NCBI GenBank assembly: GCA_965248255.1
Contig: CBDFIW010000003.1
Span: forward strand, 1,302,001-1,366,000
DNA: 64,000 nt
Direction of reading: 5' to 3'
DNA from: JAKZVK01 sp965248255
GTDB lineage: Bacteria; Acidobacteriota; Terriglobia; Bryobacterales; UBA6623
A model generated the notes under the pieces. That model had not been told where the DNA came from. It saw only the letters and a list, made by a program, of their open reading frames with translations, and made no database searches. Shown here piece after piece: positions 29,682 through 38,435 of the stretch (position 1 is its first letter; every line of letters begins with the position of its first letter). The translations under genes and the position numbers were made by a program.

Positions 29682-32600
29682 TCAAAAGCTGTATTGCAGC
29701 ATGAGCTGCACGATGCGTGGATCGGCGGTCTCGAGGATTCTCCCGAAATTCGGGCTGCCGATGTCGCCGACGGGATTCAGGAACTGGGCCTGGTTGAACA
29801 GATTGAAAAACTCAGCACGGAACTCGAGGCCCTGACGCTCCGTAATCTGTGTTCGCTTGAAAACAGCTAGTTGCCAGTTGACGAAGCCGGGACCGCGCAA
29901 GACATTGCGTCCGAAGTTGCCGAGGCGTCCCGCCCCCAGTTCGTAACTCGGCCCCGAACCCACCCTGCGGAAGTATGGATTGCCGCCGGCGGTGGGCGTC
30001 CCGCCGCCGGTGCCGTCGAACCAGGAATTCGGCCGGCCGGGGACCGCATCGGTTGAGCGAGGGTCGTGAAAGGCGATCTCGCCGCCGAGGTAGTCGGGCG
30101 TTTCCACGACAGCGTCTCCACACAGGCAACGTTCACCACTGTCACGCACGGCGATCGGAGCGCCGCTGTGAATCGTTGTCACGCCCGAAGCCCCCCCAGC
30201 CGCCCACCAGCTTGCCGAACCACCCTGTCTGCGCCCGACTCCACGGGAATTCATAGACATAGGTACCGACATAGACGTGGCGGCGGTCAAAGTCGGCATG
30301 GCCCCGCTGGCTCTGCCCGCCGACCCGCACCAGGTCCGACGCCGTGTCAATGGCGTGAGACCAGGTGTAAGCGTGAGTCATCTGAAACCCGCCCGAGAAC
30401 CTCTTGGTGAGGTTGACTTGCAAGCTGTTGTAGTTGGAGTTGCGGTCGCTTCGATAGTGGGATAGTGAGCCGAATACCGCGCCTCCAAACTGTTCCCTCT
30501 GGGGGTGGTCCTGGTTCAGGATGCGACGGAGATCAATATTGCCCGCGTTGGCCCCCGGACCCACCGCGACCGGGTTGGCCTGCTGCAAGCTGTAGAGTTT
30601 GACTCCGTTGGATCCCACATAGCCCACCTCCAGAAGCCAGTTGGGTCGCAACTCGTATTGGACCTGCAGGCTCCACTGCTGGCCGTAAGGCGTCCGCAAA
30701 TTGGGATCGATTGCAGAAAAGCTGAGCGGGGCCAGTGCGGCGAAATCAAAACTCTCACCCGGCTCGGGTGGGACATGCGGAAAAGGCTGTGAGGTGGGAT
30801 TGACCCGCGATCCCTCCCAGGGGTTGGCATAGTCCGTGAAGAAAACGGCGGGGTTAATCCCGAACGGGGGCGCCCTTACGACAAAGACCGTTAGTTCGAA
30901 GCTGTGAAGATCGTAGAACAAGCCGTAGCCGCCCCGCAGCGCAAGCCGTCCGTTCTTGAGAATGTCTCAGGCAAAGCCAAAACGAGGAGCAAAGTTGTTC
31001 CAATCCTCCCCGTAGGTAGAACGTGAAACTCCGGCGTCCCCGGGGTACACCAAACCCACCGGCGCGTCCGGAAAAATGTCGGACTGTTGCCCCGGCCGCA
31101 GGGCAGCCGCATGTTCCCGTGTGTCCGTCAGGCCCGTGTTGTATTCCCACCGCAGGCCTAGATTCAACGTCAGATTCCTGTTGACCTTCCAATCATCCTG
31201 GAGAAACAGGTTCGTGGACCGCGTGCGACCGCGGGTGAGCGCCGCCGATCCCTGCTCAAAGTACGTCGCGAAACCGTTGGCAAAGTCGTTCAAAGGAGGC
31301 GAGAGCCCCTCGATCGCGGGAACGAAGCCCCCCGCCGTGCCGCTGCCTTCGGCAACCATGAGCCCGTTGTTAAACAGGCCAGTCGTTGCGTTGACGGGCG
31401 TCGAGCTAAAGTTGCCACCAAACTTGAGGGCATGCCGGCCGTCGGTCCAACTCAGGTTGTCGATGAATTGCAACGGGGTGTCGGTAAACACTATGGGAAT
31501 ACCGAGGTCCCCGAACTCACTGAAGCCTGCGATGAAGACCAGCGGCGCCGATGCCTTGTCGGGAACGTCGGGCACAATAGCATCCAGCCCCAAGCTGCTT
31601 GGTGGGATCGGAGTGGCGGGATTAAAAACATCCCCGCTTACGCGCTGCAGCGCCACTCGGAACTCGTGAAACAGATTAGGGCTGAACGAGTGCGTGTTGC
31701 GCACGATCAGGTTTTGCGTGCGCCTCTCGTCGGACCATTCGAAGCCCGGCAACTGAGAGAACCTTCCCGGAGGACGAATGGCTCGCGAATCTTCAAGAAA
31801 ATACGTAACGGCCAGGCGATTTGCCGTACTCAAGTAATGATCAATCTTGAACAGGATCTGGTCGCGATCGAGATCGTCTTGCGAGCTAGCAAAAAGCGTG
31901 TTGCCTTGAGTGGCGTGCGGCAGCAACGCAAGCAGCGCCTGGGCTTGTGGTGTTCCGAACGCATCGATCGCCTGACGCTCGCCGTCGTTAGGGACAGTCG
32001 CTGAGCGGGCAAGTTCCGTGCGCCGCCGGAACCCCAAATAGGACGCAAAGAAGAATGTCTTGTTTTGCTCGATCGGCCCGCCCAAATTGGCATCAAAGTC
32101 GTGGCTGTTGTAACCAGGCTTGCGGGGAAGTCCGTTTGCAAAGCTCTCGGGTGTTCCACCCGGGGCGGATTTTCGAAAGAAAGGAACGGCGTTGAGTTGC
32201 CGGTTGCGGAAGACTTCGGTCGCCATGCCGTGAAACTCGTTGCCGCCCGACCTTGTCGTGAGGATCAAGGTGCCGCCCGGGCTTTTACCGTATTCGGCTT
32301 TCATGGGACCCGTGACGATGCGGAACTCTTCGACGGCATTGGGTGAAATAGCGGTGCTTGTAGGGGTCCGCCAATTGTTGTAAGCCATATTCGTGGCCGC
32401 GCCATCAACCACAAACTGGTTCTGCCGGCTACGCTTGCCGTTGATAGAGAGGCCGGCGCCGCCAAGAGTACCGGCCGGCGCAGGCCCGGTACCGGGTTGG
32501 GTGTAGGCCAGTGCGAGCACACTCCGGCCGTCAGCGGTCGATAGCACCGGCAGCACCCCGATGTCGCGCATCACCTTGCCGAGTTGGGCGTCCTCGGCGT

Positions 32601-33111
32601 TGACCTCGCTGGCTGTGTCCTCGACCGTTACCGAGTCCGTCTCGGCCCCGAGTTGCAGCTTGATGTCCAGGCGCGGATTCTCGGCCAGGCTCAGGCGCTG
32701 TGCGGCGGTTTTGGCTGTTTGGAAACCGGGTGCTTCGACCTCGATCGAATATTCTCCCGGCAAGAGATTCGCGATGCGGTAGAAGCCGGTTTCATCGGTA
32801 TTGGCGGCGTCAACCGCGCCGGTGTCCACGCTGACCGCTCTTACCTGGGCGCCAACGATCACGCTGTCACTGGGATCAGTGATCCGCCCCACGAACGCCC
32901 CGGTGACGCTCTGCGCCACCGCGGGGACGGGAAGAAAACATAGTGCGCACGCTAGGATCAACAAGCCCCGCAGGGGCGTCGGATAGTAGCCCAGGGCGTT
33001 TAGCCCTGGGTACGGATACCCACACACAACACCAGAAGCCCCGCAGGGGCGCAGGAAGCGTTTGATGGCGAAGACCGCGTGGGTCAACCGGTCCGTGAAG
33101 GTTTGTGCCAT
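29682..33111 (-). pseudogene. Oar-type TonB-dependent receptor, broken twice
   Basis: The ATG at 33111 gives MAQTFTDRLTHAVFAIKRFL, then 29 residues encoded by a palindromic repeat, then LLILACALCFLPVPAVAQ, the hydrophobic half of a signal peptide. The carboxypeptidase-like domain (FVGRITDPSDSVIVGAQVRA), plug and barrel follow. A TGA at 30967-30969 replaces the tryptophan expected in RFGFA-W-D; the same frame continues as DILKNGRLALRGGYGLFYD. A second break lies in a C7 tract (30191-30197): removing one base restores GVTTIHSGAPIAVRD. The barrel ends normally in LMLQYSF. A longer in-frame start at 33387 translates only repeats. In its present form the gene cannot make a full receptor. Confidence 0.88.
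32964..33051. repeat. palindromic repeat unit inside the receptor coding region
   Basis: Bounded by direct copies of AGCCCCGCAGGGGCG (32964-32978 and 33037-33051), each itself an inverted repeat. The core TAGCCCAGGGCGTTTAGCCC and GGGT forms a stem. The 87 bases 32965-33051 equal 29 codons with no stop in the receptor frame. Confidence 0.85.
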
Positions 33112-33118
33112 TTTCCTA

Positions 33119-33347
33119 CGCCCTTTCAGGGCTGGTTGGGTTTGTCTATCCCAACCCAGGGCTAATTGCCTTGGGCTACTTTCCTCTCGCCCCTGCGGGG
33201 CTGTGCTTCTGTGCTCGGCCAGTTGTCCAGGGCTGATCGGATTCACGGGGTCGTTGATCCTGGCGCCCCGAAGGGGCATCGGATAATAGCCCAGGGCGAT
33301 CAGCCCTGGGTCAGGGGCCACCATAACACCGTGAGCCCCGCAGGGCG
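33119..33347. repeat. two further palindromic repeat units before the receptor start
   Basis: One inverted unit at 33119-33202 (CGCCCTTTCAGGGCT to CGCCCCTGCGGGGCT) and one direct unit at 33263-33347 (GCGCCCCGAAGGGGC to AGCCCCGCAGGGCG). With the unit at 32964 they form an alternating cluster of three, starting just ahead of the receptor ATG. Confidence 0.8.
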
Positions 33348-33405
33348 TAGGAAAACATCCAATTCCGCCCGGGGGGTCTGTTGCCAACCGAACAACACCA
33401 AACCC

Positions 33406-33522
33406 TCACCGGAAATTCTCCACCAGGATGATGTCCGTTTCCAGCGGGTCCAGATGGCTGTACAGGATCGATCGGCCGTCGGGCGAAACGCTCAGGCCGT
33501 GATACGGTTCCCTTTCGAAGCT
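33406..33522 (-). pseudogene. 3' stump of a TolB/WD40-like propeller protein
   Basis: Reading from the IS630-B junction to the TGA at 33406-33408 gives SFEREPYHGLSVSPDGR, SILYSHLDPLETDIILVENFR, the usual last blade of secreted TolB/DPP-type propeller proteins in Acidobacteriota. The rest of the gene is not on the other side of the element, so the insertion came with, or was followed by, a deletion or rearrangement. Only about 38 codons remain. Confidence 0.7.
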
Positions 33523-33524
33523 TA

Positions 33525-34618
33525 TTGGATCCCGCAAATTATTATGACACTTTTTGACAGTGTGGAGCATCTATATATGTATGGGCAACCCCAAAGGTGT
33601 GAAGCGGGATTTCAAGGCGCTGGAGAAGCGCCGTTTCGAAGCGATGCGGCTGCTCCACCAAGGCCACAATCAGTCCGAGACGGCGAGACGGCTGAACGTC
33701 GCTCGCCAAACCGTCAGTGAGTGGCGGCGGCAATACCGCGAGCAGGGTGCGGCCGGACTCCGCCAGGCCGGGCGCGCCGGACGCAAGCCGCTCCTCGATG
33801 CCGCACAACGCGAACGCCTGACGTCGCTGCTGCTGGAAGGCCCGGAAGCCCACGGCTTCCCAACGCCCCTGTGGAGCTGTCCGCGGGTGGCTCGGCTGAT
33901 CGGAGACGAGTTCGGGGTCGCATACCACGCAGGCCACGTCTGGAAGATCCTGCGAGCGCTCGACTGGAGCCCGCAACGCCCGGCCGGAAAGGCGCGCGAG
34001 CGCAACGAAGAGCGGATCCGCACCTGGAAGCGCAAGACCTGGAAGCGCATTAAAAAAAAGCCCAAAACGAAGGCCGTACGCTCGTCTTCATCGACGAAAG
34101 CGGATTGAGTCAGAAGCCGCATCGCTGCCGCACCTGGGCGCCACGTGGCCAAACACCGGTGCTGCAGTTTAACTTCAACTGGGAGAAGCTTTCCGTCTCG
34201 GCGGGGCTGACGCTGCGTAACTTCTACTTCCGGCTCTATCCCGGTGCGATCGGCAAAGAGCAAGTGACCGACTTTCTCAAGGCGTTGGTACGTCATATCG
34301 ATCGCCCGCTGCTGATCGTCTGGGATCGGCTGCCGGCGCACCGTAGCCGCCTGGTGCAAGAGTTCATCGAACTCTCCGAAGGCCACATCGCAACCGAGTA
34401 CTTGCCACCCTATGCGCCGGAGTTGAATCCGGTGGAATACATCTGGGCTTACTGGAAGCAGCACGAGTTGCCGAACGTCTGTCCGAAAGACTACGGCGAG
34501 CTGAACGAGCGGGCCCGCAAGGCACTCCGCCGCATGTACCGCAAACCGCGTTTGATCACGGCCTTCTGGAAACAGTCTTCTCTTTGTTTTGACTGACTCT
34601 ATATTATGCGGGAGTCAA
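33525..34618 (+). mobile_element. IS630-family element, type B, copy 2
   Basis: Flanked by TA at 33523-33524 and 34619-34620. Left end TTGGATCCCGCAAATTATTATG; right end, complemented, TTGACTCCCGCATAATATAG. Nearly identical to the nested copy at 22859-23953. Confidence 0.9.
33554..34596 (+). CDS. IS630-B transposase made by -1 frameshift
   Basis: Same two-frame layout as the nested copy. The first frame (33554-34108) ends past an A8 tract (34051-34059 region, in CGCATTAAAAAAAAGCCC). A -1 slip there enters the second frame at KAQNEGRTLVFIDESGLSQ and runs to TGA at 34596. Catalytic residues: D in FIDESG, D in IVWDRLP, E in NPVEYIW. One residue differs from the nested copy (KEQVTDFLKAL here, KEQVIDFLKAL there). 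Both frames are otherwise intact, so this copy could supply transposase for itself and for the truncated copy at 36815. Confidence 0.86.
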
Positions 34619-36076
34619 TAATTGTTGCCAACTCACGAGGCGAAACGCTCACCCTCATCGACCTGAATCAGAACCGCAAGTTCGGGGACATCCAGATGTT
34701 CTGGATCACCCTGACCGAGGGCTTCTACCCGATCAGCGTGGCCACCGACAATGCCAACGTCCTGATCTCTGCGGAGACGGCCGAGGGTATTGGCAAGATC
34801 GCGCGGCTTCTGCTCCCGTTCCGCGGCATTTCCAGTCCCGCGACTCTGGGCATCTTTGAGAACAATATCGATCCCGCGACCGCGCTGGTCTCGCTCGCCA
34901 ACGGCGCGGGCGTGCTTCTGGCCCAGAGCGATGGACGAACCGCGCTGTGGGAAACGCAAACCAGCCAGCTGGTGCTCGCCCGGCAGGATTTCTCGTCCTT
35001 GCACGGGGCTGTGGGTGCCGGGACCGACTTCTTTGTCGTGCAGAACAACCTGCTGAACGCGTCCCTCGTGCCTCAGCGCGCATTCGATGACGCCGTCGGT
35101 GGACAGGAATCCTCGGGATTCGCGCTCATGCCTGACAACATGGCGGTCCGTTCTCTTCGGCCGGCTTCGGGCAACGGGTCGGGCACGCTGCAGCGATTCG
35201 ACAGCCGCGATCCTAACATCCTGCTGAATGCCGTGCGCATGGTCGAATCGCCTCCCCCGGCCTTTCTGGACAGCTTTCCCTTTACCCGCACCCTGGCGGC
35301 CTTGCCGAACGGCGGGCTGGTTTCGACAGGCACCGGCGGGATTGTCGAGTTCACAGAAGACTTCGATACGGGCCTGCGTACACCCCGCATCTCGGCGATT
35401 ACCAATCCGGCGAACTTCAAGACCGACACCGCCACCGGAGGCCTCATCACGATCTTCGGTGAGAACTTGTCCGACCAAACACTATCCGCCGAAACCACGC
35501 CCCTGCCCACCACCCTGGGCGGAACATGCGTCTCGATGAACGGGCTCGGCCTGCCTCTTCTCTATGTCTCGCGGACACAGATCAACGCGCAGGCATCGTT
35601 CGCCCTCGGTGGCGGCGTCAGCACCATTGTTCACAACCAGGGCGGGCTGAGCGATATCTTCCTCAGCAGCCTGTTCGCGGCCGCCCCGGCCGTGTTCAGC
35701 GTGGCCGGGCCCGACAACGGGCAGTATGCCGCGGTGTTCCGGCTCAAGAACAATCAGATCTCCACTCTCTCGAACCCATTCCGGCACAACGAGGTCGGAG
35801 TGATCTTCCTCACCGGTATGGGGGGGGGTAACGCCGCTCGTGCTCGACGGCTTCGCCGCACCCGCGTCGCCGTTGTCCGTCACGACGACCGACCCGCGTA
35901 TCAACGTGGGTGGGGCCGGCGCGACAGTGCTCTACTCAGGTCTGGTGCCGGGTTTCGTTGGCTTGTACCAGATCAACTTTCTGATCCCGGTCGGCGCCCC
36001 CTTCGGCCTGCAGGTCGCGGTTTCAGTGACAGCCGGCTCGGTCACCGAGACTTTCTTCGTGAGGATCGTCGAGTAG
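34606..36076 (+). pseudogene. TIGR03437-like secreted protein, N-terminus lost and frameshifted
   Basis: The native gene begins somewhere before IVANSRGETLTLIDLNQN; the IS630-B right end has replaced its 5' part and supplies an in-frame ATG at 34606 (MRES, then I-I-V-A). The N-terminal region resembles a beta-propeller (VLISAETAEG, GVLLAQSDGRTALWE). The C-terminal half is the Solibacter-type domain: ATGGLITIFGENLS, PLPTTLGGTCVSMNG, LPLLYVSRTQINAQ. A G9 tract (35820-35828) shifts the frame; removing one G restores VTPLVLDGFAAPASPLSV and the end PGFVGLYQINFLIP...FFVRIVE in outline. Such proteins are secreted, with unknown function. Without its signal peptide the remnant cannot be exported. Confidence 0.8.
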
Positions 36077-36145
36077 TTTTGGCGACGCCCGGCGCGTCGC
36101 TCAACAGTTCCCGCGCATTCTACTAAGGCTTATGTCCCTGGAAAG

Positions 36146-37045
36146 ATGAGAACCGTAATGCAAGCCTCCCCCCGAATCCTTGCGCGACTTGGTTTGTTGT
36201 TCCTGATCATGGCTGTGGGCAGCCCCCTGCTCGCCGAAGGCGGTCATGAGATTGGCGTGATTGGCGGAATCACATCGTATCGCAAGGTCGAAGTCTCGAA
36301 TCCAGAACGTTCGGGCGATGTGGGGCCGACCTTCGGTCCGGCTGCGGGCTTCGTGCTCGGCCAGGCCATCGGCGACCATTGGGGCGGTGAGTTTCGCTAC
36401 ATCTACTTCCGCAACGACCTGGAACTCAACGCCGGCGCATCGTCCGCCAACTTCGACGCCGAATCGCACGCTGTTCATTACGATGTCCTGTACTATTTCA
36501 ACGGCCAGGATGCTCGCGTACGCCCCTTTGCGGCCATCGGCGTAGGCCTCAAGCTGTACCGCGGCACCGGGGCCGAGGGGGCTTTTCAGCCGGGAAGCGA
36601 CCTGGCGCTACTGACCAAGACCAGCCAAACGGTCATCGCCGGCGACGCCGGCGCGGGGGTGAAGGTGCGGGTGGGTTCGAGCGGCATGTTCCGCGTCGAG
36701 TTCCGCGGCTACGTCACGCCCGTGCCCGACAAGGTCATCGCCGACTCGATCGACTCGAAGATCAGCGGCGTCCTCTGGCACTGGGCCCCTTTGCTCGGCT
36801 TTAGCTGGACGTTCTTCGAACTCTCCGAAGGCCACATCGCAACCGAGTACTTGCCACCCTATGCGCCGGAGTTGAATCCGGTGGAATACATCTGGGCTTA
36901 CTGGAAGCAGCACGAGTTGCCGAACGTCTGTCCGAAAGACTACGGCGAGCTGAACGAGCGGGCCCGCAAGGCACTCCGCCGCATGTACCGCAAACCGCGT
37001 TTGATCACGGCCTTCTGGAAACAGTCTTCTCTTTGTTTTGACTGA
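36146..37045 (+). CDS. outer-membrane beta-barrel protein fused to IS630-B tail
   Basis: Residues of about 1-32 are a signal peptide (ILARLGLLFLIMAVGSPLLAEG). Residues of about 33-222 show the alternating pattern of a small OmpA/OmpW-like barrel (HWGGEFRYIYFRND, VHYDVLYYFNG, RPFAAIGVGLKLY, FRVEFRGYVTP), ending GFSWTFFE. From 36815 the sequence is identical to the end of the IS630-B transposase (ELSEGHIATEYLPPYAPELN...), in frame, down to its own TGA. The native protein probably ended a few residues after the fusion point, at a terminal aromatic. The added 77 transposase residues would remove that C-terminal signal, so correct barrel assembly is doubtful. Confidence 0.75.
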   Translation: MRTVMQASPRILARLGLLFLIMAVGSPLLAEGGHEIGVIGGITSYRKVEVSNPERSGDVGPTFGPAAGFVLGQAIGDHWGGEFRYIYFRNDLELNAGASSANFDAESHAVHYDVLYYFNGQDARVRPFAAIGVGLKLYRGTGAEGAFQPGSDLALLTKTSQTVIAGDAGAGVKVRVGSSGMFRVEFRGYVTPVPDKVIADSIDSKISGVLWHWAPLLGFSWTFFELSEGHIATEYLPPYAPELNPVEYIWAYWKQHELPNVCPKDYGELNERARKALRRMYRKPRLITAFWKQSSLCFD

Positions 37046-37067
37046 CTCTATATTATGCGGGAGTCAA
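36815..37067 (+). mobile_element. 5'-truncated IS630-B copy
   Basis: Matches the last 253 bases of copy 2, from CGAACTCTCCGAAGGCC to the right end, with the terminal TA at 37068-37069. The left 840 bases and the left inverted repeat are missing, so it cannot move by itself. Confidence 0.88.
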
Positions 37068-37103
37068 TAAGGCAATGTTCCAACGCTCCACACCTAGCCT
37101 GCT

Positions 37104-38366
37104 GTGCTCGCTCGGACGATCAAGGTATCCTACGTGCTCACCACCGCGATGGCGGTGCGCGGCACGCTCGACGGTCAACTGCGCTACTTGCACGCGGCCG
37201 GCTTCCGAATGACCGTGCTCTCCGGTTCGGACGATACCGTCGAAGCGTTCACAGCCGGTCAAAGGGCAGCGTTCATTGCCGTTGATTTCGAGCGTGAGAT
37301 CTCTCCGTGGCGCGACCTGCGGGCGCTGTGGCAGTTGTGGCGGGCATTTCGCCGGCTGGCGCCGGACATCTCGCACGTAGGCATGCCCAAGGCCGGGCTG
37401 CTGGGCGGCCTGGCGGCCTGGTTCGCTCGAGTCCCTTGCCGGGTCTACACGTTGCACGGCTTGCGCCTCGAAACGGCGCGCGGCGGCAAACGGGTACTGC
37501 TCAAGTTCACGGAACGTCTGTCTTGTCGGCTGGCTCATCGGGTCGTCTGTGTAAGCGAGAGCGTGAAAAGCCGGGTTGTCGAACTGGGAATCGTCGCGGC
37601 AGGCAAGTGCATTGTTCTCGGAGCGGGAAGCGCCAACGGTGTCGACCTCGCTCTCTACGAGGACACTGACGAGTCGCACGCCGCAGCGAGCGACCAGCGA
37701 GAGCAACTCGGCATTCCACAAAGCGCCCCGGTGATCGGTTTTGTCGGTCGCTTGACCCGCGACAAAGGTATCCCCGAACTGGTCGCCGCTTTCCAACGGC
37801 TGCGCGACGCCTACTCTGAGCTACGGTTGCTGTTGCTCGGGCCTCTCGAAGACGGGGACCCCGTACCTGCCTGGGTGAAGAGCGCCCTTCACGACGACAC
37901 CAGAATCGTGGCGCCTGGTTTCGTCCAAGAGACAGTCGTGTATTACCGGCTGATCGACTTATTAGCCTTGCCCAGCTACCGGGAGGGCTTTCCTACCGTC
38001 GTTCTGGAAGCAGCCGCGGCCGGCAAACCCGCCGTGGGCACGCGTTGCACTGGCGTCGTCGACGCAATCGTAGACGGAGAGACGGGGCTGCTGGTGCCCG
38101 TCGGCGACGTGGCAGCGCTCACCCAAGCTCTGGCACGGCTTCTGGACGAACCTCCACTGACACAGCGCCTCGGTCTGGCCGCCCGCCGGCGGGTGCGGCG
38201 GCACTTTCAAAGGGAGCGGCTATGGCGCGCCACGGTCGCTCTCTACCGTGAGCTGACACTCCAGCCGTCGGTCACGCGTGTAGAGCAGCCGGAGGGTCTG
38301 ACACAAACGCCAAATACCTATTCGAGTCTGCACACAACGTCGGGAGGACAACCGGAGTTGCGCTAG
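37104..38366 (+). CDS. GT4-family glycosyltransferase
   Basis: A 420-residue GT-B glycosyltransferase. N-terminal domain VSYVLTTAMAVRGTLDGQLRYL with HVGMPKAGLLGGLAAWFARVPCRVYTLHG; C-terminal nucleotide-sugar domain VIGFVGRLTRDKGIPELVAAF and the ExxxxxE region SYREGFPTVVLEAAAAGKPAVGT. These are the marks of GT4 enzymes of the EpsD/PglA type that add a sugar to a lipid-linked oligosaccharide or polysaccharide precursor at the cytoplasmic membrane. The GTG at 37104 is the first start after the IS630-B right end (37067); the native start and promoter may have been lost, since the first strand (IKVSYVLTT) follows almost at once. The last 40 residues are low in conservation. Confidence 0.86.
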   Translation: MLARTIKVSYVLTTAMAVRGTLDGQLRYLHAAGFRMTVLSGSDDTVEAFTAGQRAAFIAVDFEREISPWRDLRALWQLWRAFRRLAPDISHVGMPKAGLLGGLAAWFARVPCRVYTLHGLRLETARGGKRVLLKFTERLSCRLAHRVVCVSESVKSRVVELGIVAAGKCIVLGAGSANGVDLALYEDTDESHAAASDQREQLGIPQSAPVIGFVGRLTRDKGIPELVAAFQRLRDAYSELRLLLLGPLEDGDPVPAWVKSALHDDTRIVAPGFVQETVVYYRLIDLLALPSYREGFPTVVLEAAAAGKPAVGTRCTGVVDAIVDGETGLLVPVGDVAALTQALARLLDEPPLTQRLGLAARRRVRRHFQRERLWRATVALYRELTLQPSVTRVEQPEGLTQTPNTYSSLHTTSGGQPELR

Positions 38367-38435
38367 CGCTGGAATGTCCGCTCCGTTTCGCGGCCTCGAA
38401 ACGGTGGCCGACGGCTTACAGTAGTCGAAACGTTC

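Noticed and set aside
30967..30969. TGA recoded as selenocysteine or tryptophan
   Set aside because: No selenocysteine insertion element is seen after the codon, the family has tryptophan here, other genes use TGA as stop, and the gene has a second break.
32964..33347. CRISPR array
   Set aside because: Three repeats in alternating orientation, with internal palindromes and no regular unique spacers or cas genes; this is a palindromic repeat cluster.
33112..33387. extended N-terminus of the second receptor from ATG 33387
   Set aside because: The added 92 codons translate two palindromic repeat units and the spacer between them; a plausible signal-peptide gene start exists at 33111.
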